A stretch of 64,000 bases of DNA from Planctomycetota bacterium (GTDB lineage Bacteria; Planctomycetota; Phycisphaerae; SM23-33). The DNA is taken from NCBI GenBank assembly GCA_022705325.1, contig JAKJER010000006.1, positions 62,001-126,000 on the forward strand, written 5' to 3'. Position numbers and translations under genes: made by a program. Positions 43,933-51,751 of this stretch are shown here, piece by piece; the stretch's first letter is position 1; every line of letters starts with the position of its first letter. Below the pieces are notes generated by a model. The model made no database searches and was not told the DNA's origin. It saw nothing but the letters and a program-made list of their open reading frames with translations.

Positions 43933-44856
43933 ATGAAATGTCATGCGTTCATCCTGGCGGCAATGGCGATGTGGGCCGACTCCTGCGCGGGCCCGGAACG
44001 TTCGCCAGCCTCCGGGGCCGGCGCTGACCTGACGCCATCGACGAGCGTCAAACAGCCCTCTCCGGCCCCGCTTGCCCCGGAGGTGTCCGTCGAACTCGAC
44101 AAGGGGGTCAGACTCTCGCTAGTGCTGATCCGGCCAGGGTCTTTCCTGATGGGCAGCCCGGACGATCTCCTGGAGCGAGAAGCCGATGAACAGCCGCGCC
44201 ATGAGGTCACAATCACGCGCCCGTTCTACATGGGCGTAACGGAGGTCACCCAGGCACAGTACCAGGCGGTGATGGACAAGAATCCCAGCCTTTTCATGGG
44301 CGCCGACCGGCCCGTGGAACGCGTCATCTGGGACGACGCGGTGGAATTCTGCCGGCGGCTCTCCGAGCGGCAGGGGCATCCGGTCCGCCTGCCTACGGAG
44401 GCCGAGTGGGAATACGCCTGCCGTGCCGGATCGAACACGCGATTTTCGTTCGGTGACAAGGAGTCGGAGCTGCCTCGCTACGCCAATTTCGGTGACCGGT
44501 CCGTGACAGGACCGGCCCTGTATCGCCAGGAACAGTACGACGACGGTCACGACAAGACCGCGCCGGTGGCTTCCTTTCCTGCCAACGCCTGGGGGCTGCA
44601 CGACATGCACGGCAACGTATTCGAATGGTGCCAGGACTGGTACAGAGACGTCTACTACAAGACCTCGCCAACGGTGGACCCTCTCGGGGCAGACATTGGC
44701 CCCTATCGTGTTCTCCGGGGCGGAAGTTGGAACAGCCCGTCGTGGCAGTGCCGCTCGGCCTACCGCCACCGGTTCACCGCCGACGGTCGATTCAACCACC
44801 AGATCGGGTTCCGTATCGTGATTCCCGCGCCGGTAGAGCCTCATGTGCAACAGTAG
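43933..44856 (+). CDS. Exported SUMF1/FGE-like domain protein
   Basis: This 307-residue protein has a signal peptide and a formylglycine-generating-enzyme-like (SUMF1) domain (about 55-300). Motifs are GSFLMGSP, TEVTQAQYQAVM, RLPTEAEWEYACRAG, WGLHDMHGNVFEWCQDW, RVLRGGSW and GFRIV. The active-site Cys pair of true FGEs (a C-x-x-x-x-C in the RGGS...R segment) is not present; that segment reads RGGSWNSPSWQCRSAYR with a single Cys. It is therefore more likely a structural or other SUMF1 member than a sulfatase-activating enzyme. Its stop overlaps the next gene by 14 nt, so the two are coupled. Confidence 0.85.
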   Translation: MKCHAFILAAMAMWADSCAGPERSPASGAGADLTPSTSVKQPSPAPLAPEVSVELDKGVRLSLVLIRPGSFLMGSPDDLLEREADEQPRHEVTITRPFYMGVTEVTQAQYQAVMDKNPSLFMGADRPVERVIWDDAVEFCRRLSERQGHPVRLPTEAEWEYACRAGSNTRFSFGDKESELPRYANFGDRSVTGPALYRQEQYDDGHDKTAPVASFPANAWGLHDMHGNVFEWCQDWYRDVYYKTSPTVDPLGADIGPYRVLRGGSWNSPSWQCRSAYRHRFTADGRFNHQIGFRIVIPAPVEPHVQQ

Positions 44857-45400
44857 ACATGCCCCGTCCCTTCTCTCCGCTCTGTTGTTGGGGGTGCTGG
44901 CACCTGCGGTGACGTTTTTCGTTTGCGGATGTGGGGCCAGCGCGCCGATCACGGGTCACCCGCCTGGCTCCACTGCCGGCGGGGGACGCCAGCCGGGGCA
45001 GACCCAAGTATCCACCCCCGTGCGATGGCTCAACCCGCGGCAGGCCCAGGAGGAACTGAGGGACAATTCCGACCTGTTCCTGCTGTGCGTGGCTGATCGC
45101 GAGCTGTACGAGAAGGGCCATATCGCCGGCAGTGTTCTCATCCCTGCTGTCGGGGTGGAGAAGTTCATTGAACACAACACGCTCTGGCCGGCGATCAATC
45201 AGAACCGCTCGCCGCGAAAAGACCAGCCATTGCTGCTCTACTGTTATTGGAAAGACTGCGTATGTCCAACCATGCCCACCTGGAGTGACTACGCCCTGAA
45301 GATTCTACAGCAGAAGGGCTTCACCCGGATCGCGGTGATCACAGGGGGGCTGCCCAGGTGGAAGAAGGAGGGTCTACCCGTCCGCCAAGGCGTCCCCTGA
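44843..45400 (+). CDS. Rhodanese-domain lipoprotein
   Basis: This 185-residue predicted lipoprotein (FVCGC, Cys30) has a rhodanese-like domain (about 60-180). GHIAGSVLIP (92-101) is the conserved strand-turn, and the catalytic loop is YCYWKDC with candidate Cys134. A second Cys at 139 could form a disulfide. The domain may act in sulfur transfer or thiol chemistry in the periplasm. The gene overlaps the SUMF1-domain gene in a different frame, suggesting coupled expression. Confidence 0.8.
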   Translation: MCNSRHAPSLLSALLLGVLAPAVTFFVCGCGASAPITGHPPGSTAGGGRQPGQTQVSTPVRWLNPRQAQEELRDNSDLFLLCVADRELYEKGHIAGSVLIPAVGVEKFIEHNTLWPAINQNRSPRKDQPLLLYCYWKDCVCPTMPTWSDYALKILQQKGFTRIAVITGGLPRWKKEGLPVRQGVP

Positions 45401-45503
45401 AGAAGCGGGGACACCTGAAGCCCGGAAAGCAAAATCCATGCGGATTTTCGAGCATCCTGGGCTTGGAGTTGATTCTCGGCGTGCTCGCGGTTTGGGTCCT
45501 GTG

Positions 45504-45509
45504 TAGAAT
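45504..45509 (+). promoter_or_regulatory. -10 box of the small membrane-anchored protein gene
   Basis: TAGAAT 32 nt before the ATG at 45542; GAAAGAGG upstream of the ATG serves as ribosome-binding site. A GCAAAATCC/GGATTTT hairpin at about 45430-45447 lies before it. Confidence 0.4.
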
Positions 45510-45541
45510 TGCCGGCTGCTGATATCGGAAAGAGGTCCCCC

Positions 45542-45886
45542 ATGATCTTCGGGCTCATTCGCAGGTTCGTGATCGGCAGCATCGTGATGCTGCTGATCCT
45601 GGTCTACGTTGGGAGTTACGGCGTGCTGCGCGTAGCGGGCAGTCTGGTGCATTACGCGCCCGTTCCCGTGGTCGAGCCCCGCCATCGCATCCAAGCGCCC
45701 CCGCCGGACTCCCAGAACGTGGTCGAAGGCGCGATCAAGAGCACCACCCGCCTCAGCGACTTCCGGAAGATCGGCGAGAAGCTCGTTGAATCCTATCGGT
45801 CCGAGGACAAGAAGGGACACTGGCTGGACACGGTCTATTATCCTCTTCGCAAGCTCGAAGAGATGGTTTGGAGCTGGGCAGACTGA
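45542..45886 (+). CDS. Small membrane-anchored hypothetical protein
   Basis: This 114-residue protein has one N-terminal transmembrane helix (about 7-30). It then has a Pro-rich stretch and a helical C-terminal part rich in Lys/Glu (GEKLVESYRSEDKKGHWLD). No family is recognised. It has its own -10 box and a good ribosome-binding site, so it is likely real. It lies among envelope-protein genes of the tRNA-linked element. Confidence 0.6.
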   Translation: MIFGLIRRFVIGSIVMLLILVYVGSYGVLRVAGSLVHYAPVPVVEPRHRIQAPPPDSQNVVEGAIKSTTRLSDFRKIGEKLVESYRSEDKKGHWLDTVYYPLRKLEEMVWSWAD

Positions 45887-46001
45887 GCCGGAACCCGGCG
45901 GGGAAACGTCCTCTGAAACGCCAGCGAAGACGGGCCGCACACAAGCGGTCGTAAGACGGGCACTGCCCACTGCGCCCCGCCGTGCCGCCGAAAGGCAAAT
46001 G

Positions 46002-46502
46002 CTATCTGAGTATGCCTTTGAGCTGGTCAAGCGCCCCCTCGGGCGTAGGAATCTTCAACTCGCCCTCTTTGCTCATCGGTACCCGTAGCGCGCCCAACGC
46101 CGGCGGGCTCACAGACAAGCCCATATCCGCCTTGTACGGGATGGTGCTGCCGGGCCGGGCTCCCTTGACCGCGCTCAGAAGCTTGGCGAAGGTGATCCGG
46201 ACCGGAACGCCGAGATTCTTGCTGGATTTCGCCGGCACGGTTCCCTGCACGTCGGCCTTGCCGCTCACGAATTCCTGCCCCTGGCTGGAGACGGCATAGT
46301 CGAGATTGCCCAGTGGCAGCGGCACCGAATACGGGTTGCCCACCTTCACGTCAAAGAGCATGGTAGCTTCGGTAAGGCTGACATTCTGGATCTTCACGCC
46401 TGCGATCTCCGCGGTGGGTTTGTCGAGCATGCCGCAGCCCGAAACACAAACCAGCAGCGAGGTGGCGACGAGTTGATGTCCGACGCTCGTGAGCCGTTTC
46501 AT
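46002..46502 (-). CDS. LEA type 2 family lipoprotein, short form
   Basis: This 166-residue predicted lipoprotein (CVSGC, Cys23) has a single LEA-2 domain (about 35-155: VGNPYSVPLPLGNLDYAVSSQGQEF). It aligns with the first half of the lipoprotein at 30046-30873, matching segment by segment (NPY-VPLPL--DY; PGS-IPYKADMGLS). Unlike that paralogue it stops after one domain. The start at 46502 begins the signal peptide; an upstream in-frame ATG is not favoured. Both LEA-2 genes lie near the ends of the tRNA-linked element. The function is unknown. Confidence 0.8.
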   Translation of the reverse strand: MKRLTSVGHQLVATSLLVCVSGCGMLDKPTAEIAGVKIQNVSLTEATMLFDVKVGNPYSVPLPLGNLDYAVSSQGQEFVSGKADVQGTVPAKSSKNLGVPVRITFAKLLSAVKGARPGSTIPYKADMGLSVSPPALGALRVPMSKEGELKIPTPEGALDQLKGILR

Positions 46503-46698
46503 GGAGGGTCTCCTGTGAAGTTGGCCTGTCAACTGGAACGGTGCCGTCTGATCCTATTGTACGCATGTTCCATGCGCCCGGCAAACACGTCGTCAAGACA
46601 CTTCGGCCCTTGGGCATGCATACACAACGCCTATTCTGCACGTCATGAAACCCGTTCGAATCGCCACAACCAACGACACGATTCCCGTGCTCGCGTAG
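46503..46698. other. Intergenic region
   Basis: About 200 nt between the LEA-2 gene and the integrase remnant; no gene or clear element seen. Confidence 0.5.
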
Positions 46699-47100
46699 AT
46701 GCAGAGATACAGGAGGCCGTTGTGGAGCATCTCCGCCGTTGACGCCGATGCATGGCGGGCTTGGCTCGTAGAGCACGAGGGACTGTCTCCGGCCACTGTG
46801 GCCCGCCGGATGATCGCTGCCCAGCCCCGAGGTCGCCGCCAGGCATTACGCTACAAGCGTGGACCGCAATGCCGACTTTCGGAGGGCGGCGGGGATCGAA
46901 GTGCCGGGCGCAGCGAAACGCGCAGCAGTCAGCAGCGTCTGTGATGGTCAACCTTTGACATCTGCCGGATTGCACAGAGAAGACAAGCCCGAAAACGTTG
47001 GGAAAGCGGGCCACAGTCGCGGAATGACAAGCGGTGTCGCCAACAGACAAAGCGACCAAGTGGGCCGTGTTGGACTCGAACCAGCGACCTCCTGCTTGTA
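46699..47100 (+). pseudogene. Tyrosine integrase remnant with internal deletion
   Basis: The first part (46699-46813) reads like the N-terminal SAM-like domain of a tyrosine recombinase: WSISAVDADAWRAWLVEHEG then LSPATVARRMIAA. In the next frame (about 46816 on) it continues as an integrase C-terminal tail, SPEVAARHYATSVDRNADF then RRAAG, and runs to a stop inside the tRNA gene. The catalytic domain between (normally about 200 residues with the Arg...His-x-x-Arg...Tyr set) is missing. The remnant ends over the 3' end of the tRNA, the place where such integrases sit. It can no longer act. Confidence 0.7.
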
Positions 47101-47134
47101 AGGCAGGCGCTCTAACCAACTGAGCTAACGGCCC
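47061..47134 (-). tRNA. tRNA-Val (anticodon TAC)
   Basis: A complete 74-nt cloverleaf reads on the reverse strand. It has a 7-bp acceptor stem (GGGCCGT with ACGGCCC), D-arm GCTC/GAGC, anticodon stem CCTGC/GCAGG with loop CTTACAA (anticodon TAC) and T-arm GCTGG/CCAAC with loop TTCGAGT. One C-A mismatch lies in the T-stem. CCA is not encoded; the discriminator base is A. TAAGAT 9 nt upstream is a possible -10 box. Its 3' end is repeated at 29431-29450. Confidence 0.93.
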
Positions 47135-47388
47135 GTAGAGCTTATCTTACCTGCCTGGTCGCGTTCGTGCCAGCAAAAGACGACCGCGGTCGCCCGCCCC
47201 CGCCTTGGGAAAACGAGCCTGCCACGAAAAACCGGCAAAGACTGGACACCGGAAAGACCGAATCAGATAATTAGAGATGTTCCGAAAGGTCGCACGTGGT
47301 GCGGCTCGGTGTTAGCCCGCAGCCAATCGATTCGTCGGGGCTGACATTTCGTTACGGGCAGATACTCGAAGAAAGTTCCGGAGTGGCT
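47135..47388. other. Intergenic region upstream of the lipoprotein operon
   Basis: 254 nt with the tRNA promoter at its left end (TAAGAT at 47144-47149 on the reverse strand) and the operon promoter region at the right. An AT-rich patch at 47262-47278 is the only candidate -10 region. No gene seen. Confidence 0.5.
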
Positions 47389-48789
47389 ATGTCCGCCTCG
47401 TGGTGGAGCGGAGTACTGTTGCTCGCGGTTTCGGCCGCCACGGCACAGGACCAGGTCAAGCTGGCCCTGGCGCCGGTCGAGCAGGCCCCGCCGGTCTCGT
47501 CGGCGGAGGCGGAAGTGTACTATCAAGGCCTCGCCCAGGCCTGCACCGCCCACAAGCAGGATCTGAAGATCATCGAGCGCCGCCAACTCCAACTGCTCCA
47601 GGACGAGACGGACCTGGCAGCCGCCCTGGGCAGCGACTCCGCCGTCCGCACCTACTCGCTGTCGGCCCGGCAGCTTCGGGTCGAGCGAATCCTCGTTCCG
47701 GCGGCCTGTAAGATCGAGGCGGACTTCATCCTCACGCTTCGGATCGTATCGGTCGGCGACGGCGCGACCAAGGTCTTTGCCGCCCGCAAGACACGATTGA
47801 CCAACAAGTTCGCGGGCCTGGCCCGCTCGCTGGTGGACGAAGTGCTCGGCCCGCCCCGGCCCGTTCCGCCCGCCGGGACGGACAGCCCCCCGCCCGTGGC
47901 GGCAGGGCCGGAGGCAGTCGACTTCCGCCAGCTCCGCGAGGCGTGCGTGCAGGCCAAGGTGGAGGAGTTGTTCCCCGCCTTGTGGAAGCGGGCCGAAGAC
48001 ATCGCCGCCAAGGCAGGCCCGCTGAACCCGGCCTACTATTACGACTCGCTGCTGCACCTGTCGGCCCGGGCGGCCAACCCGCCCGAGGGCATGCGCTTCG
48101 TCCCCGGAGGGTACGCTGTCGTTCCCACCACCGCCGGGCCCAGACGGCTGTGGGTCGAGCCGTTCTTCATCGACACCCGCGAGGTGAGCGTGGCGGACTA
48201 CCGCCCGTTCCTGGACGAGGTGGCCAAGTCTGCCGACGCGCAGGTCCTCCGCCAATGCCGCCCGCTCACGCTCGCCCACGCCCAGTACAACGATCCGGCC
48301 TTTCCCGTCAGCGGGGTGTCATACGAAGCTGCCCGCCGCTACGCTGCCTGGCGGGGCCGGGCCCTGCCGACCATGCTGCAGTGGATGCGGGCAGCCTACG
48401 CCGAGGCCGACGACCACCGCCTGCCCTGCGGCGACGCCCAGGCCGCGGCCAAGTGCAACCTGGCTGGGGCGGCCGACGGCTTTGCCGTGCTGGCCCCGGC
48501 GGCCGGCTGCGAGGCGGACACCTCGCCCTTCGGCGTGCGGGGGATGACGGGCAACGTCCGCGAGTGGACGCAAAGCTGGCACGACAAGGACCTCTACGCC
48601 CGCTGCCGCGAAGACGACCCGCGGGAATACGAGCAGGGAACGATGAAGGTGGTGCTGGGCGGATCGTTCCGCACCCCGCCCGGCCGGGCGGACCGGGCCT
48701 CGACGGCCGGCGCCTGCCGCCCCGGCGAGTGCATGGACGACGTGGGCTTCCGCTGTGCCCGGCCGTTCTTTCGCCCGGTTCAGGACTGA
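47389..48789 (+). CDS. Exported protein with SUMF1-like C-terminal domain
   Basis: This 466-residue protein starts at 47389 (GGAG 5 nt upstream) with a signal peptide (about 1-19). Its N-terminal half (about 20-165) resembles exported CsgG/TolB-like N-domains: KLALAPVEQAP, LKIIERRQLQLLQDE. A SUMF1/FGE-like domain follows (about 235-460): MRFVPGGYAVV, DTREVSVADYRPFLDEV, PVSGVSYEAARRYAAWRGRALP, GMTGNVREWTQSW and GFRCAR. The catalytic Cys pair of true FGEs is absent. It opens the run of envelope lipoprotein genes (45 nt to the LpoB-like gene) and may recognise glycans or proteins. Confidence 0.78.
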   Translation: MSASWWSGVLLLAVSAATAQDQVKLALAPVEQAPPVSSAEAEVYYQGLAQACTAHKQDLKIIERRQLQLLQDETDLAAALGSDSAVRTYSLSARQLRVERILVPAACKIEADFILTLRIVSVGDGATKVFAARKTRLTNKFAGLARSLVDEVLGPPRPVPPAGTDSPPPVAAGPEAVDFRQLREACVQAKVEELFPALWKRAEDIAAKAGPLNPAYYYDSLLHLSARAANPPEGMRFVPGGYAVVPTTAGPRRLWVEPFFIDTREVSVADYRPFLDEVAKSADAQVLRQCRPLTLAHAQYNDPAFPVSGVSYEAARRYAAWRGRALPTMLQWMRAAYAEADDHRLPCGDAQAAAKCNLAGAADGFAVLAPAAGCEADTSPFGVRGMTGNVREWTQSWHDKDLYARCREDDPREYEQGTMKVVLGGSFRTPPGRADRASTAGACRPGECMDDVGFRCARPFFRPVQD

Positions 48790-48834
48790 AACAGAAGACG
48801 AACACAAGCGCATCGAGCGCGTAAGGAGACCAAC

Positions 48835-49422
48835 ATGATGCGATGGATGGCCGTTGCGTGGATGGTCACGTCGGCAGTGATGATCGGCTGCACGGGCGAG
48901 ACCAAGCGAATGGACCCCGACCAGATGAGCGACGCGGAACTGGGAACGGGGATCACCAGCCAGGACTTCCGCTCGATCGCGGGGCGCATGGCGCGCAGCC
49001 TGGTGACGCTCCCGCAGATTCAGAGCGCCACCGCGCCGCCGAAGGTGGCCTTCGCGTCAGTGGTCAACAACTCCAATGATTACATCGACGGCGACGCGTT
49101 CCTGCGGAAGATGCGGACCGAGTTGATCAAGAACGCCGAGGGTCGGATCATGTTCCTGGACCGCGCGTTGATCGACCAGATCGACCGGGAGAACCGCGAC
49201 AAGGCCCGCGGCAAGCGGACCGCCAGCGGCGAACAGACCCCGTTGGGGGCCGACTTCTTCCTCACCGGCGTGATCGACTCCATCGACCGCGTCGCTGGCA
49301 GGGGACGCACCACGTACCTGCGCCTGAGCTTCCGCCTCAGCGACGCGGGCTCCTCCGCCGTCGTCTGGGAAGATGAGTACGAGATCAAGAAGCACGCCAC
49401 CACCGGCATCATGTACCGCTGA
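48835..49422 (+). CDS. LpoB-like lipoprotein (penicillin-binding protein activator family)
   Basis: This 195-residue lipoprotein (lipobox MIGC, Cys19) resembles LpoB: ELGTGITSQDFRSIAGRMARSLVT, a VAFASVVNNSNDYID strand, FLRKMRTELIKNAEGRIMFLDR, GADFFLTGVI and VVWEDEYEIKK. In Escherichia coli LpoB sits in the outer membrane and activates the class A penicillin-binding protein PBP1b. Here the family fold is clear, but a PBP partner cannot be assumed because peptidoglycan machinery of planctomycetes differs. AAGGAG precedes the ATG. COG3014-like, YcfL-like and CsgG-like genes follow, a grouping known from other bacteria. Confidence 0.82.
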   Translation: MMRWMAVAWMVTSAVMIGCTGETKRMDPDQMSDAELGTGITSQDFRSIAGRMARSLVTLPQIQSATAPPKVAFASVVNNSNDYIDGDAFLRKMRTELIKNAEGRIMFLDRALIDQIDRENRDKARGKRTASGEQTPLGADFFLTGVIDSIDRVAGRGRTTYLRLSFRLSDAGSSAVVWEDEYEIKKHATTGIMYR

Positions 49423-49432
49423 GGAGACGGCC

Positions 49433-50854
49433 ATGAAGCATGTACTGATCGTCAGTGTCGCGGCGGCTCTGCTCCTGCTGGGCGGTTGCGGGCCCTCCAA
49501 GGAGCAGATCGCGTTGTGCCAGGCCATGTACGCCCGCCAGGATCGCCAGCCCAACGTCAACGAGTCCGCCCAGTTCATCCACAAGTACTGCGCCGCCCAT
49601 GACCGCGACTACGTCATGTGGGCCATGGACTACGCCAGCCTGTGCCTGCTGGGCGGCAACTACGACATGGCCAGGGCCGAGCTGCTCAAGGCCCATGCGG
49701 ACATCAACAAGGCCGAGGACAAGGGCAAGGAAACAGCCGCCGCCCTGTCCAACGAGAGCCTCAAGCTCTTCAAGGGCGAGCCCTACGAGCGGGCCATGCT
49801 CTGCTGCTACCTGGGCCTGCTGCACTACATGGACGGCGACTACAACAACGCGCGCATCTTCTTCGCCCAGGCCGACCTGCACGACGCCACCACCGAAGAC
49901 GACATGAAGGACTACCGCAACGACTTCGCCCTGGCGCACTACTGGCTGGGGCGGGCGTTCCTGCACCTGGACCAGCCGGACAATGCCCGCGTCGCCTTCA
50001 CCAAGGCGTCGGTCCACGTGCCTCGCAAGAACGAGCAGTCGGAGTGGGAGAGCCTGTGCAAGGCCCAGGCCCGCCAGCGTGAGAAGCGCATGCGACTGGA
50101 GAAGAAGAGCTACGCCGAGGCCACCGACGAGAAGGTCGCCGGCGCCGCCGACATGTCGAACTGTTGCCCCGAGGCGGACCTGCCCGCCCAACTGGGCGAC
50201 GGCGGCGGGAACCCCAGCCCCGTCATCGCCTGCGCCCAGAGCCCCAGGGAGTTCTTCTCCGTCGATTACCAGAAGGAGGTCAACCTCCTGCTGTTCATCG
50301 AGACCGGCGCCGGGCCGGTCAAGTACCTGGTCGGCGAGAACGGCTGCCTGGACGCCATCCGTCGCGGCGCCTACGAGGAGCGCCGCGTCGTGGTCTACCT
50401 GGACGACCACAAGGTAGGCCCGGCTGTCCGGCTGGTGGACATGTTCCACCAGGCCGACACCCGCGGCACGAGCGAGAAGGACCGGGCCCAGTTGGCCAAG
50501 GGCATCACACAGGGCGTGCTGCGCCGCCTGCCCTACGTGGGCTCGGTGGCGGCCATGTGGGACGTGCGGGCCGACCACCGATTCTGGCATCTCCTGCCGG
50601 GCGAGGTGCACGTGCTGGCCGCCCGCGTCCGCCCCGGACGCTACAACCTCACCGTGCAGTGCCTGGACGCCAACGGGAACCTCCTGCCCCGAAACCGCCT
50701 CACCCATTACTGCGTGCCCGTCCTGGACGGCCGGGAAAACGTCTACATCCTCCACACCCATCCCGAGGCCGACAACCAGTTCCCCCTCGACGAAGAGGAG
50801 AACTACGACGCCCGCATGGCCTACGGACAGATGATGCTCATGTTCCAGAGGTGA
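49433..50854 (+). CDS. COG3014-like lipoprotein with TPR-like repeats
   Basis: This 473-residue lipoprotein (LLGGC, Cys19) has TPR-like helical repeats (about 45-215: MDYASLCLLGGNYDMARAEL, YLGLLHYMDGDYNNARIFF, YWLGRAFLHLDQPDNARVAF). A C-terminal beta-rich part of about 230 residues follows (VNLLLFIETGAGPVKY, LPGEVHVLAARVRPGRYNL). This matches the COG3014 type found beside LpoB and YcfL genes. The gap to the LpoB-like gene is 10 nt and GAGGAG precedes the ATG. It probably assembles with the other lipoproteins of the operon in the envelope. No enzymatic motif is visible. Confidence 0.75.
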   Translation: MKHVLIVSVAAALLLLGGCGPSKEQIALCQAMYARQDRQPNVNESAQFIHKYCAAHDRDYVMWAMDYASLCLLGGNYDMARAELLKAHADINKAEDKGKETAAALSNESLKLFKGEPYERAMLCCYLGLLHYMDGDYNNARIFFAQADLHDATTEDDMKDYRNDFALAHYWLGRAFLHLDQPDNARVAFTKASVHVPRKNEQSEWESLCKAQARQREKRMRLEKKSYAEATDEKVAGAADMSNCCPEADLPAQLGDGGGNPSPVIACAQSPREFFSVDYQKEVNLLLFIETGAGPVKYLVGENGCLDAIRRGAYEERRVVVYLDDHKVGPAVRLVDMFHQADTRGTSEKDRAQLAKGITQGVLRRLPYVGSVAAMWDVRADHRFWHLLPGEVHVLAARVRPGRYNLTVQCLDANGNLLPRNRLTHYCVPVLDGRENVYILHTHPEADNQFPLDEEENYDARMAYGQMMLMFQR

Positions 50855-50858
50855 CCTG

Positions 50859-51302
50859 ATGAGAACGACCTGTCTTCTGATCGCACTCGCCGCCGTCGCG
50901 TGGACCCTCTGCGGATGCGAGACGCCGCCCGGGCCCTTCGTGCCCAAGCCCACGTCCGCCAAGATCGTCTACTGCAACGACTACACCGGGCACCAGGCCG
51001 GCGCCAAGCCGTGGATCGACGGCGGGACCTGCTGCTGCACCCCCAGCGATGAACTGCTCGCCCAGTACCAGCGGGACGGGTTCTGCCAGGGCGAGACCCT
51101 CGATCAACTCATCGCCCGCTACCAGGCCAAGGGGATCAAGCTGGCCGGGCCGGGCCACCGCCATTGCAGCGGACTGTGCGAGGCCAGCCCCCATGTCGTG
51201 CTGGGCGGCTCGTGCATGGCCCCGCCCACCCCCTGCACCGGCTACTACGACCGGATCGTCACCGGGCAAGTGCCCCCCAAGACCCCCGCCGACAAGAAAT
51301 GA
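50859..51302 (+). CDS. Cys-rich lipoprotein of unknown family
   Basis: This 147-residue lipoprotein (lipobox LCGC, Cys20) has, after the anchor, Cys39, three adjacent Cys (58-60), Cys76, Cys103, Cys107, Cys119 and Cys126. A short helical segment (SDELLAQYQRDGF...LIARYQAKGIKL) contains a near-duplicated AQYQ/ARYQ motif. I do not recognise the family. It lies 4 nt after the COG3014-like gene and 13 nt before the YcfL-like gene, so it is part of the operon. The Cys spacing suggests disulfides or a metal or haem site; CxxCH is absent. Confidence 0.7.
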   Translation: MRTTCLLIALAAVAWTLCGCETPPGPFVPKPTSAKIVYCNDYTGHQAGAKPWIDGGTCCCTPSDELLAQYQRDGFCQGETLDQLIARYQAKGIKLAGPGHRHCSGLCEASPHVVLGGSCMAPPTPCTGYYDRIVTGQVPPKTPADKK

Positions 51303-51315
51303 ACGGAGACCCCAC

Positions 51316-51738
51316 ATGAGAGCCCTATGGACACCGGCCCTGCTGGCCCTGGCCCTGCTCGCCGGCGGATGCACCACCGAGGCGGCCAAGCTGCACCCCG
51401 AGGACAACCCCTACCTGTCCCAGGGGCGGATCCAGTTTGAGAGCAGCCTGGCCAAGTACACCGTCCAGATCGTCCGAGTCGACTCCGAGCGCGTCGGCAG
51501 CGGGCTGCTCCGCATCATCCTCACCGTGCGCAACACGACCAAGAAGAACCTCTGGGCGGAGTTCCGCACCACGTTCCTCGACGAACGCCAGCACGTGCTG
51601 GAGCAGACCAACTGGGAGCCCATCGAGTTGAACGCCCGCACGGTGACCGAGTACACCTGCACGTCGATGTCCACCCGGGCGGCCGACTACCAGGTGATCA
51701 TCCGCAAGCCGGCTAAGACGTCCTTCGACAAGCCCTGA
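51316..51738 (+). CDS. YcfL-like (DUF1425) lipoprotein
   Basis: This 140-residue lipoprotein (LAGGC, Cys19) has the YcfL/DUF1425 pattern: VDSERVGSGLLRIILTVRNTTKKNLWAEFRTTFLDERQHVLEQTN and WEPIELNARTVTEYTCTS. In Enterobacteria YcfL is encoded next to LpoB. The fold is a beta-sandwich and the biochemical role is unknown. It lies 13 nt after the Cys-rich gene and 13 nt before the CsgG-like gene, inside the operon. Confidence 0.78.
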   Translation: MRALWTPALLALALLAGGCTTEAAKLHPEDNPYLSQGRIQFESSLAKYTVQIVRVDSERVGSGLLRIILTVRNTTKKNLWAEFRTTFLDERQHVLEQTNWEPIELNARTVTEYTCTSMSTRAADYQVIIRKPAKTSFDKP

Positions 51739-51751
51739 CGGGAGAGATGCC

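Noticed and set aside
47041..47100. Protein-coding meaning of the GRVGLEPAT end of the integrase frame
   Set aside because: It is the antisense reading of the tRNA-Val 3' end, a common artefact.
49409..50962. 517-residue reverse frame in the lipoprotein operon
   Set aside because: Shadow of the COG3014-like gene; no domain-like motifs.
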